Assembly: GCF_003971255.1 (NCBI RefSeq)
Contig: NZ_CP034660.1
Location: forward strand, 4,340,001-4,404,000
From: Colwellia sp. Arc7-635
Lineage (GTDB): Bacteria; Pseudomonadota; Gammaproteobacteria; Enterobacterales; Alteromonadaceae
Direction: 5' to 3'
Length of the DNA: 64,000 nt
The notes beneath the pieces are model-generated. The model was not told the DNA's origin. It saw only the letters and a list, made by a program, of their open reading frames with translations, and ran no database searches. Both the position numbers and the translations under genes were made by a program. This document shows, piece by piece, positions 21,423 through 29,120 of this stretch. Numbering within the stretch: the stretch's first letter is position 1; the number at the start of each line of letters is the position of its first letter.

Positions 21423-22967
21423 ATGATAAATATCAATATATTGCCTTTATCTCGAACGCTTGCCTCAAATGAAGCAGCACAAAATGAAGCAGCAGATAAA
21501 CCCTCGCTACATCAGCAGAGGGCAGCTAAGTCTGTGCTCATATTAACGTTACTGTGCACACTATTATTTGTCACAAATGCATCAGCAATTGCTAGCAATG
21601 AAAATACTCATCATGCAAAGCAGAAAAATAGCTCTGTAGATAAAGTACTTGCGACCGCTAAGAGTCTTCATAATGATAATTGGAGCGAAAAAAATAGTAG
21701 TGAAAATAGTCAGGAAGAAAATTGGTCAGATGACTGGGCAGAAGATTGGGTTGAAGAAGAAGCGCAATCACCATGGCAATTAACCGGTTTTGTCGAAGCG
21801 GGCTATGGGCAATTTTTACACACTAACATTGTCAAAAACAGCGCCTCATTAAATGAGCTAAGAGCGAGAATTAATCTCGACTATAGCCATGAGTTATTCG
21901 ACGCTAGCAGTAAAATAGACAGCTACTATGACGCTGTATTAGCAAAAACAGTATTCCAAACCCGAGAACTCAGTATTAGTGCAAGCCCTTTTAGTTTCCT
22001 CGATATAAAAGCGGGTAGACAAGTATTAACTTGGGGTACAGGCGATTATTTATTCCTCAATGATCTATTTGCTAAAGACTGGCAAGCATTTTTTTCGGGT
22101 CGCGCTGATGAATACTTAAAAGCCCCGTCAACCAGTGTCAGAACTAACTGGTTTTTTAACGAAGTGAATTTCACTTTAGTATGGACGCCTGAATTTACTG
22201 CCGATAATTATATTAACGGCGAGCGCTTTTCATTCTACTCCCCACAAGCACAACAAATAGTCGCTCCTGCACAGCGTTTTTCTGTTGATAAAACCAGTAA
22301 AGCACAATGGTCTGCACGCTTAAATACTCGCATTAACGATGTTGAAGTGTCGCTATATGGCTATCAAGGTTCATGGCCAACACCTGTGGGCAGTAAACCA
22401 TCAATAGAGCAGCACACTGAAAATAGTACATTAGGGCAAAGCCAAGGCTACTTTCCAAAGTTAAACTCTTGGGGCATCAGTGCATTAACGCCATTTCAAG
22501 GCGGTATTATTAACATTGAATACGCAAGCTATAACAGCACTGAGGATAGTAATGGACAAAACGATAACATAGCGAATGGCCAACATAGATTATTGATTGG
22601 CTATGAACGAGAACTCGCGAAAAACCTCACCGCGAGTATGCAATATTATCTTGAGCGCACTAAGCATTACCAAGCACTACTTGAGCATAGTGCAGCACCT
22701 GAACAGTTAGTTGATGAGAACCGTCAGTTATTAACGCTACGCTTAAGCTATCGTGCCTTACGACAAACCTTGATCTATTCTATGTTTGCCTTTTACTCGC
22801 CTAGCGATCGAGATGGCTACTTAAAGCCATCGCTCAATTATCAATATAGCGACCAATGGTTATTTAGTACGGGTGCTAATTTATTTTTTGGCGACAATGA
22901 CTATTCATTTTTTGGCCAGCATCAAGACAACAGCAATGCTTGGTTACGTGTACGTTATCAATATTAG
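21423..22967 (+). CDS. outer-membrane beta-barrel protein
   Basis: A 514-residue protein with a hydrophobic export segment (SVLILTLLCTLLFVTNASA) unusually far in, at residues 38-56. An acidic Trp-rich linker (NWSDDWAEDWVEEE) comes next, then alternating amphipathic strands ending in an aromatic C-terminal strand with WLRVRYQY. The terminal Tyr and beta-strand pattern are typical of outer-membrane barrels. FLDIKAGRQVLTWGTGDYLF resembles alginate/long-chain porin-like families. It is third in the ArsR-controlled exporter cluster, so it may be the outer-membrane acceptor. The real start may lie inside the frame, but no internal Met precedes the signal. Confidence 0.75.
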   Translation: MININILPLSRTLASNEAAQNEAADKPSLHQQRAAKSVLILTLLCTLLFVTNASAIASNENTHHAKQKNSSVDKVLATAKSLHNDNWSEKNSSENSQEENWSDDWAEDWVEEEAQSPWQLTGFVEAGYGQFLHTNIVKNSASLNELRARINLDYSHELFDASSKIDSYYDAVLAKTVFQTRELSISASPFSFLDIKAGRQVLTWGTGDYLFLNDLFAKDWQAFFSGRADEYLKAPSTSVRTNWFFNEVNFTLVWTPEFTADNYINGERFSFYSPQAQQIVAPAQRFSVDKTSKAQWSARLNTRINDVEVSLYGYQGSWPTPVGSKPSIEQHTENSTLGQSQGYFPKLNSWGISALTPFQGGIINIEYASYNSTEDSNGQNDNIANGQHRLLIGYERELAKNLTASMQYYLERTKHYQALLEHSAAPEQLVDENRQLLTLRLSYRALRQTLIYSMFAFYSPSDRDGYLKPSLNYQYSDQWLFSTGANLFFGDNDYSFFGQHQDNSNAWLRVRYQY

Positions 22968-22997
22968 ATTAGCACTTGAATGCCAAAAAGTAAGTTA

Positions 22998-23021
22998 TAT
23001 ACCCAAAGTGGCTTGGGTATA
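22998..23021. repeat. minimal MITE-end hairpin
   Basis: TATACCCAA and its exact complement TTGGGTATA enclose a 6-nt loop. The sequence is just the outermost ends of the repeat family at 28270 joined together. It lies 30 bp after the beta-barrel gene, where the hairpin could stop transcription or stabilise the mRNA end. Confidence 0.65.
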
Positions 23022-23078
23022 AATCAGTTAATAATTCATCATAGAAATACCGACAAGTTAAGTATCTTGTTTGGCGTT

Positions 23079-23411
23079 TTAAAGAAAAATAAAATAACCC
23101 CAGCTCGCCAACAGCAATAACCAAGGTAATGCTAAGAGTGCTCTTGCACTGTTGGCAGAACTGCCTGGTTTCACACGTTCTGACGTTAAAGTATCAGTTG
23201 ATTCAACTTTCACTTTTGCCGCAACAGTTTTCTTACGTTGTTTATCTCGCTCTCGCGATTTAACCTTTTGCTGTTTTTTATATTCGCTAATACCTTTTTC
23301 GATACCCTGAGCAATCAGTTTGGTTTGCTCTTTAGTTTGCGCTTTTTTTTGCGTAGCTTTAGCAATGCGTAGCGCTTCACTTTGTACTTCGGTTGAAACT
23401 TGAGCTGTCAA
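23079..23411 (-). CDS. DUF2956-like small protein
   Basis: A 110-residue protein. A highly charged, lysine-rich helical region (residues 10-75, many KKQ and KEQ steps) is followed by one C-terminal transmembrane helix (ARALLALPWLLLLASWGYFIFL). It looks like the DUF2956 family of marine gammaproteobacteria. It is probably a tail-anchored inner-membrane protein with a cytoplasmic, nucleic-acid- or partner-binding arm. The function is unknown. Confidence 0.72.
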   Translation of the reverse strand: MTAQVSTEVQSEALRIAKATQKKAQTKEQTKLIAQGIEKGISEYKKQQKVKSRERDKQRKKTVAAKVKVESTDTLTSERVKPGSSANSARALLALPWLLLLASWGYFIFL

Positions 23412-23573
23412 AACTAAACTCCTTCACATTTTTTAATTGATTCTTTTTAATTGTTTGTATAATGCCATTAATAGCGCGAGATTTTAAGTTCAAAGCTTGT
23501 TAGTTTGACTTGGCTACGGCAAAATATGCGCAACGACTTTATTGTCACAAAATTTCACTAAAATAGGAAAATC

Positions 23574-24206
23574 ATGAGCGATTTACTGAGCACCGCGAAA
23601 AACCAAATTACACAAATGCTTTCAATGCAAGATGCCATGAATTCACGTGTGAGTGAAACTTGGCGTGATAATAATTATGAATGGTACCGTGCCATTTGGG
23701 TTGAATGTGCAGAAATGTTAGATCACCACGGTTGGAAATGGTGGAAACACCAAGAAATTGATATCGCTCAAGTACAATTAGAATTAGTCGATATTTTTCA
23801 TTTTGGCCTAAGCTTACGTTTAATGACTGGCGAGTCAATTGAAGCGATTACCGAAACTTTAGCTAATGAATTGACTCACAATAGCGGTGAGCAAGATTTC
23901 AAAATTGCTTTAGAAGCTCTTGCCTCTGCAGCTGTTACTGATAAAGCCTTTAACGCCTTAGCACTAGCTGATTGCATGCGCTTAATGTCGATGGATTTAG
24001 ATGAACTTTTCCGTCAATATGTTGGTAAAAACACCTTGAACTTCTTCCGCCAAGACCACGGCTATAAAGAAGGCAGCTATATCAAAATGTGGCATGGTGA
24101 AGAAGATAACGAAGTACTAGCCAATTTAGTGACTACCCTTGATACTAGCGCTGATGACTTTCAGCAGCAGCTTTACGTTGCATTAGAAGCTAAATACCCA
24201 AAATAA
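23574..24206 (+). CDS. dimeric (all-alpha) dUTP diphosphatase
   Basis: A 210-residue protein of the all-alpha NTP pyrophosphatase/dimeric dUTPase family, which hydrolyses dUTP to dUMP and keeps uracil out of DNA. The metal-binding helices are recognisable: WVECAEMLDHHGWKWWK (ExxE/D type) and QVQLELVDIFHFGLSL (ELVD). KNTLNFFRQDHGYKEGSYIK is another family stretch. It is unrelated in fold to trimeric Dut. The gene is monocistronic, with a GGAAA ribosome-binding site. Confidence 0.85.
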   Translation: MSDLLSTAKNQITQMLSMQDAMNSRVSETWRDNNYEWYRAIWVECAEMLDHHGWKWWKHQEIDIAQVQLELVDIFHFGLSLRLMTGESIEAITETLANELTHNSGEQDFKIALEALASAAVTDKAFNALALADCMRLMSMDLDELFRQYVGKNTLNFFRQDHGYKEGSYIKMWHGEEDNEVLANLVTTLDTSADDFQQQLYVALEAKYPK

Positions 24207-24219
24207 CAACATGATGAAA

Positions 24220-24264
24220 ATTGAGTAATACGTTAAAAATCAATAAATTAAGGTATTACTCAAT
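24220..24264. repeat. 12-bp perfect inverted repeat
   Basis: ATTGAGTAATAC (24220-24231) and GTATTACTCAAT (24253-24264) face each other across 21 bp, just after the dUTPase stop. No T-run follows, so a classic terminator is unlikely. Confidence 0.55.
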
Positions 24265-24372
24265 AAAGCTAACACCTATTTATCAATCTTTAGTTTCATA
24301 ATATCATCTCTGGCTCATTTTTTGCTTTATCTGGTTAACTAAGATAAACGTCAAGAATTTGAACTGCCGGAG

Positions 24373-25038
24373 ATGTATATGGAACTTATTCTATTTGCCA
24401 TGATCAGCCTTGTTGTTATTGTTGCGATGCTTGCCAGTCGCTTGAACGATAATAGCTTTCCTTTCCCTTTCGATCGTAAAGCTGCTTTATTTACTCCAGC
24501 AGAAAAAAACTTTCAGAACCTTGTTGAACAAGCATTGGGTGAAAGATACCGTATTATTAATCGTGTGAAACTTGCCGACATCGTTAGTATTCGTAACGGC
24601 GTGTCGAGCAGAGCCGGCCAAACCGCAGTGAACAATGCCAATAGCAAATATTTAGATTTTGTTATTTGTGAGCGCGATAGCATGAAATTATTAGGTGTAA
24701 TTGACTTAGTCGACACACAAGGCAAAGGCTACAAAATCAAAAAAGACTGGTTTGTTAGCGGTGCGCTAGAAGCGGCAGCCATTCCACATATTCGTATCAA
24801 AGTTAAACCTAACTACACTATCGATGAAATTCGCGCTTGTATTAACAGTCGAATATTAGGTAATAATGCGCCATCACCAAAAATTAAAGGCCGAATTATA
24901 CCTGCGCCTTTGGTTAAAGCTCGTCCAAGATCATCAGGTGTATTATCACCTGCGGCAGCGCAAGCCATGTTACCTAAAGATAATGCTGCTATGGCTGGGC
25001 AATTGGCTTCACCACGTGTGGCAGCTTTACCACACTAG
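24373..25038 (+). CDS. DUF2726 protein with N-terminal membrane anchor
   Basis: A 221-residue protein with one N-terminal transmembrane helix (LILFAMISLVVIVAMLAS) and a DUF2726 domain at about residues 38-160. Visible family stretches are LFTPAEKNFQNLVEQALGE, KYLDFVICERDSMKLLGVID and GALEAAAIPHIRIKVKPNY. DUF2726 is thought to adopt a restriction-endonuclease-like fold, and the D...E-like positions (LDFVICE, VIDLVD) fit this. The C-terminal 45 residues are a low-complexity Pro/Ala/Arg tail. The function is unknown. Confidence 0.82.
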   Translation: MYMELILFAMISLVVIVAMLASRLNDNSFPFPFDRKAALFTPAEKNFQNLVEQALGERYRIINRVKLADIVSIRNGVSSRAGQTAVNNANSKYLDFVICERDSMKLLGVIDLVDTQGKGYKIKKDWFVSGALEAAAIPHIRIKVKPNYTIDEIRACINSRILGNNAPSPKIKGRIIPAPLVKARPRSSGVLSPAAAQAMLPKDNAAMAGQLASPRVAALPH

Positions 25039-25085
25039 CCTTGCTATTGTTTAGTAAGCGGGGTTAATAAACCTAAAGCTAAATT

Positions 25086-25110
25086 AAAGCAGGCATCTCG
25101 TCTGCTTTTT
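25086..25110 (+). terminator. terminator after DUF2726 gene
   Basis: AAAGCAGG and TCTGCTTT form a short stem followed by TTTTTT, about 50 bp after the stop. Confidence 0.6.
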
Positions 25111-25209
25111 TGTTGATAACGATAAAAGATTTTATGCGCAACTCGCGCTATAATCCGCGCATAAACTCAGGCGAAATGTCTTCGCCAATATTTTACAGGA
25201 TTGAAGTTC

Positions 25210-25920
25210 ATGAAAGCAGGCATTATCGGCGCAATGGAGCCAGAAGTTGCAATTTTAAAAGCTAAGTTAATAAATTGCCAAACATCCACGCATGCTGGAT
25301 ACACATTTTATCAAGGGCAATTAAATAACTCAGACGTCGTTATTGTTCAGTCAGGTATTGGCAAAGTAGCCGCAGCACTCGCCACGGCAATACTTATTGA
25401 TAAATTTCAGCCTGATTATGTCGTGAATACGGGTTCTGCCGGTGGTTTTGAGCAGTCTCTTAAGGTTGGCGATATCGTGATCAGTTCAGAAGTACGATAT
25501 CACGATGTTGACGTAACGGCGTTTGGCTATGAAATAGGTCAACTACCCGCTAATCCGCCAGCTTATATTCCTCATCCTGAACTTATCGCCGCAGCAAAAG
25601 TGGGCATAAACTCACTTGATAATGTGCAAACGTTAGTGGGTTTAATCACCACAGGCGATACCTTTATGACGAAAGATGAAGATATTGCCAAAGCACGCGC
25701 TAACTTTCCAACCATGGCAGCAGTAGAAATGGAAGGTGCAGCTATTGCTCACACTTGCCATCAATTTAATACTCCATTTGTTGTTATTCGTTCAATGTCA
25801 GATATTGCGGGTAAAGAGTCACCCACTTCATTTGAAGCTTACTTAGAAACAGCTTCAGTTAACTCGTCTAAGCTAGTCATTAGCATGCTAAATGCACTAG
25901 AAGGGAAAACTTTAAACTAA
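25210..25920 (+). CDS. mtnN: MTA/SAH nucleosidase
   Basis: 5'-Methylthioadenosine/S-adenosylhomocysteine nucleosidase (236 residues) recycles the by-products of methylation and polyamine synthesis and feeds autoinducer-2 formation. The signatures MKAGIIGAMEPEV, VNTGSAGGF, TGDTFM and AAVEMEGAAIAH (with the catalytic Glu) are intact, as is the catalytic Asp in RSMSDIAGKESP. The ATG at 25210 lies 9 bp after ACAGGA, so it is preferred over the TTG at 25201. Its stop overlaps the next start by one base, so the two are translationally coupled. Confidence 0.95.
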   Translation: MKAGIIGAMEPEVAILKAKLINCQTSTHAGYTFYQGQLNNSDVVIVQSGIGKVAAALATAILIDKFQPDYVVNTGSAGGFEQSLKVGDIVISSEVRYHDVDVTAFGYEIGQLPANPPAYIPHPELIAAAKVGINSLDNVQTLVGLITTGDTFMTKDEDIAKARANFPTMAAVEMEGAAIAHTCHQFNTPFVVIRSMSDIAGKESPTSFEAYLETASVNSSKLVISMLNALEGKTLN

Positions 25921-26900
25921 TGGAACATCTGAGTAATATTCTCACTAGCCCAAACATGTATTCTGCTGCCGTTACGCTATTATTGCTGATCGCTCTGAAA
26001 GCAATAGTAGGCCAGTTTATTACTCAGCACCCCTTAGCTTTTTTTAGTTTTTATTGTCAGCGCCTAGCCGATAAAGTGAATAAAACAAGTAGTAGCCCTC
26101 GTCAGCAAAACATTTCAGGCTTAATCGCTATTTTAGTCACTTTGGTACCCTTATTGGTTATTTTATGGCTATTTGAAGCATTTATTGAGGTTTATTGGCT
26201 TTGGCATGCTTTATTGCTCTACTTGGCGCTAGGCAGCTTTGGCTTGAGTAAGACCAACAAGCTAGTGGCACGCGATTTAGTTGCCAATAATAACTACCAA
26301 GCCAAACAAAAAATTGCTCCTTTTTTATTGCGTGACACCGAGCCACTATCAGCACTAGGCATTAGTAAAGCTTGTATTGAAATGCAACTTTTACGCAGTT
26401 CTCAGCTACTGGTTTGCGTGGGGTTTTATTACTTAGTTTTTGGTCCGCTAGCAGCACTAACTTTTCGCTTATTATTGGAAATGCATTACGCTTGGAATAT
26501 AAAGATCGCTCGTTTTGCTCATTTTGGCGCTGCTGTTAATCATATCGTTAAATTGCTGCAATGGCTGCCATCACGCTTATTTTCCTTACTATTATTACTG
26601 GGTACTGTTGGACAAAACACCTTGCTTAGTTGGCGTTTAATTCGCGGCAAATTTTTTCAAACTGATAATAATATCTTATTACATATTCTTGCCTTAGGCT
26701 TAGAAATAAAGCTCAGTGGCGTTGCGATGTATAATGGTAGTAAGGTGCGAAAAATTAGTTTTAATGACCAAGCAAGACAACCGCAAGCGACCGATATAAT
26801 TCATGCCAGTAAACGCATAAACTTCGCACTTTATCTGTTTTTGCTACTGGTCATGCTGCTAGCCATAATGTCATATGCCACTTCAGGCTATAGTAAATAA
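25920..26900 (+). CDS. CbiB/AmpE-superfamily membrane protein
   Basis: A 326-residue inner-membrane protein with about four to five hydrophobic segments. Stretches such as RDTEPLSALGISKACIEMQL and HIVKLLQWLPSRLFSLLLLL match the CbiB/CobD superfamily, which includes adenosylcobinamide-phosphate synthase and AmpE. No other cobalamin gene is nearby, so a role in cobalamin synthesis is not supported. Coupling to mtnN (TAATG overlap) is a notable arrangement. An AmpE-like sensory or scaffold role is as likely as an enzymatic one. Confidence 0.7.
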   Translation: MEHLSNILTSPNMYSAAVTLLLLIALKAIVGQFITQHPLAFFSFYCQRLADKVNKTSSSPRQQNISGLIAILVTLVPLLVILWLFEAFIEVYWLWHALLLYLALGSFGLSKTNKLVARDLVANNNYQAKQKIAPFLLRDTEPLSALGISKACIEMQLLRSSQLLVCVGFYYLVFGPLAALTFRLLLEMHYAWNIKIARFAHFGAAVNHIVKLLQWLPSRLFSLLLLLGTVGQNTLLSWRLIRGKFFQTDNNILLHILALGLEIKLSGVAMYNGSKVRKISFNDQARQPQATDIIHASKRINFALYLFLLLVMLLAIMSYATSGYSK

Positions 26901-27070
26901 CGCCCTGACTTATGAACAATTAAATGTCTTTGTTATTCATGTAATTCAGGTAAACTGTTGCTTAAAGCGATATAAAAATCATCGTTAATCAACCATAAAA
27001 TAAGCAACAATAAGCTTGGGATTATTACTATCAATACCCACTACTTGTTATGGCGTCATAAGGACTAATT

Positions 27071-27460
27071 ATGAACTTTATTAAATCTACACTGATTGTT
27101 TTATTAAGCATTTTCTCATTTTTCACTTTTGCAGAACAAACACCGCTTATTTCACAACAAGATTTATTAGCACTAATGGCGACACCGACCAATAAAGTTT
27201 TACTGCTCGATGTTCGCAGTGCTGAAGAGTTTGCTGAAGGTCACATTAAAGGCGCGGTTAATATTAGCCATCAACAAATTAACGCTAATCTCAGTAAAAT
27301 TCTCGCTTTTAAAGATCAAACTGTTGTAGTGCATTGTCGTTCAGGTAGACGTGCGCTAAGTGCAGAAACTGACTTACGAGCTGCAGGCTTTAGCAACCTT
27401 CGACACCTTGATGGTGACATGAATGGCTGGCAAGCAGCTGATTTACCTCTGATAAAATAA
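27071..27460 (+). CDS. periplasmic rhodanese-domain protein
   Basis: A 129-residue secreted single-domain rhodanese. A signal peptide (STLIVLLSIFSFFTFA, cut near residue 21) is followed by the rhodanese fold with LLDVRSAEEFAEGHIKGAVN and the catalytic loop VVHCRSGRRA, whose Cys carries the persulfide. It probably moves sulfane sulfur or handles oxidised thiols in the periplasm. AAGGA lies 6 bp before the ATG. The next gene starts 10 bp after its stop, so the two may be co-transcribed. Confidence 0.88.
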   Translation: MNFIKSTLIVLLSIFSFFTFAEQTPLISQQDLLALMATPTNKVLLLDVRSAEEFAEGHIKGAVNISHQQINANLSKILAFKDQTVVVHCRSGRRALSAETDLRAAGFSNLRHLDGDMNGWQAADLPLIK

Positions 27461-27470
27461 ACTAAAACAC

Positions 27471-28112
27471 ATGCATGAATTACTTTATTGGTTAGATCTT
27501 TTTGGCGTGATTGTGTTCGCCTTCTCAGGTGCACTAATGGCTGGGCGCTATAAGCTCGATCCTTTCGGCGTGGTAGTGTTATCAGCCGTTACAGCCATTG
27601 GTGGTGGTACGATCCGCGATGTTATTTTACAAGTGCCAATATTTTGGGTAGAAAACCCGCGTTATCTCTATGTTATTTTAGCTACGGCTTTCCTCACCAT
27701 TATTTTCATTCGTTGCCCCAAACGTATTCCTAAAAGACTGTTACTGGTTTCTGATGCTTTTGGTTTAGCGCTGTTTGCCGTATTAGGCACAGAAAAAGCA
27801 CTGGCCTTAGGTACAGCAATACCGGTTGCTGTGCTAATGGGAATGATGACAGGTGTCGTTGGTGGCATGCTTCGCGACGTATTATGTAATGTAATTCCGA
27901 TGGTTTTACGACAAGAAATTTATGCTACCGCGGCTATTTTAGGCGGTGCATTATTTACCTTCTTCCTTTATTTAGAGCTACCTCAGCCTGTTGCTATTAT
28001 TGGCGCTATTTTAGGTGCCTTAGCATTACGCTTAGCGGCTATTTATTGGCGTGTGACCTTGCCCGCCTTTCAAATTTTAGAACCAGAAGAAAGCCCCGAA
28101 GATTCCAAATGA
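27471..28112 (+). CDS. TRIC-family (YicG/UPF0126) membrane protein
   Basis: A 213-residue inner-membrane protein with seven predicted helices arranged as two repeats. The first repeat carries AIGGGTIRDVIL and the second GVVGGMLRDVLCN, the glycine-rich hallmark of bacterial TRIC-type trimeric cation channels (formerly UPF0126). The tail is short and acidic. It follows the rhodanese gene closely, with no clear ribosome-binding site of its own. Confidence 0.88.
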   Translation: MHELLYWLDLFGVIVFAFSGALMAGRYKLDPFGVVVLSAVTAIGGGTIRDVILQVPIFWVENPRYLYVILATAFLTIIFIRCPKRIPKRLLLVSDAFGLALFAVLGTEKALALGTAIPVAVLMGMMTGVVGGMLRDVLCNVIPMVLRQEIYATAAILGGALFTFFLYLELPQPVAIIGAILGALALRLAAIYWRVTLPAFQILEPEESPEDSK

Positions 28113-28138
28113 CAACTCATTATTTATCGCGAACTAAA

Positions 28139-28351
28139 CTAGCTTAAATCCGCTGTACATTGTGGACATTTTGACGCTTTAACATTAATAGCTGAACAGC
28201 AAAATTGACAACTTTTCGTTGCCTTCCCTTCCAGCTTTGACTCTGCATCTTTGATACGATTAATACCTTTATACCCAAGCCACTTGAAGATGCCGGATTG
28301 TGCAAGTCGAGAAAGGGTTAGCACCAAGGCATTGATTGAAGACGACACCAT
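28139..28351 (-). pseudogene. zinc-ribbon remnant fused to a MITE-encoded start
   Basis: A 70-codon frame in two parts. The first 28 codons lie inside the repeat element (copy B) and recur in other copies. The last 42 are unique and end in a zinc ribbon, CQFCCSAINVKASKCPQC, of the sort found at the C-terminus of small membrane proteins. No continuation was seen on the far side of the element. It is therefore probably the tail of a gene cut by the insertion. Expression as a small fusion protein is possible but no ribosome-binding site was noted. Confidence 0.5.
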
Positions 28352-28632
28352 GGATGGTGGAGGTAGAGCGAAGCAGGATGCCAGAGCCGAGAATGGTTAT
28401 TCTATTGTCGAAATCGATAATGCCACAGATGACCCTTTATCGCCTTGCCCGAAGGGAGCTAAGCTAGAAAACCAGCTCCGCGTTGCATACATGGATGGAT
28501 GTACTTAGCTTTTGTCTGGAGCAAAAAAGCTGTGCAGCACTTGATAAGGGAATAACCATTGTCTTCGTGCTGCGCCTTGATCTGATTTCCTAGCTTAGCT
28601 CCGAAACGGCATCTTCAAGTGGTTTGGGTATA
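28270..28632. repeat. MITE-like element, copy B (full length)
   Basis: A 363-bp element, the longest copy in the window. Its terminal inverted repeats match at 24 of 25 positions: TATACCCAAGCCACTTGAAG at the left and the complementary CTTCAAGTGGTTTGGGTATA at the right. It has no transposase. Two CGCCTTG direct repeats, at 28441-28447 and 28573-28579, flank a 132-bp step that is missing from the copy at 58112. TA at both outer ends fits insertion at a TA target, but that is inference. Confidence 0.88.
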
Positions 28633-29120
28633 TCACTAGCTTAACCTCAGCATGCCTCTCATCGTATTGTATAAGCGATTGATCTTACTTAAACATCAAG
28701 CACTCATCATCTAGAGTTCAAGTTAAGATAGAAAAACACTTTTTATAGTAAAGGCGTCAGTTGAAGATAAAATAAAACCAAAAACTGACTACGCTAAATT
28801 TAAGTTGAGCTATGAGCCTATCAAAGGTCCAAATTACCAATTCGTAAACACTCGTCTTTTAAGAAAACTTAATAATATTGGTTACTTATTTGAATACATA
28901 GACGAGATTGTCATTATAATATTTTTATAACTAAGAACAGCAAATTGACTTAACGCCAAAGTAACGGCATCACAAATTATAATAAACAAAAATATTAGCC
29001 AAACGTCTTATTGTTAAAGGGCTTGGCTTTTGCTAGAGTTCGCCGAATTAGTTCAAAACGGCAAATGTGAGCGTGAATTTATTCGCTCTATAATACAAAT
29101 ACACAAAGAGAACGCGCTTT
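28633..29120. other. intergenic region upstream of the cstA-like gene
   Basis: 488 bp of AT-rich DNA without a supported gene. A TATAAT at 29089-29094 is a candidate -10 for the transporter, 26 bp before its ATG. TGTGAGCGTGAATT just upstream resembles half of a CRP site, which would suit a carbon-starvation transporter but is weak evidence. Confidence 0.4.

Noticed and set aside
24866-25054. 62-codon plus-strand frame overlapping the DUF2726 gene
   Set aside because: It is an alternative frame of the low-complexity tail of that gene.
25920-26900. Direct call as CobD/CbiB cobalamin synthase
   Set aside because: Only superfamily-level similarity is visible and no other cobalamin genes are nearby.
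28251-28508. 85-codon plus-strand frame in repeat copy B
   Set aside because: It is internal to the non-coding element, and the counterpart copies are broken by indels.
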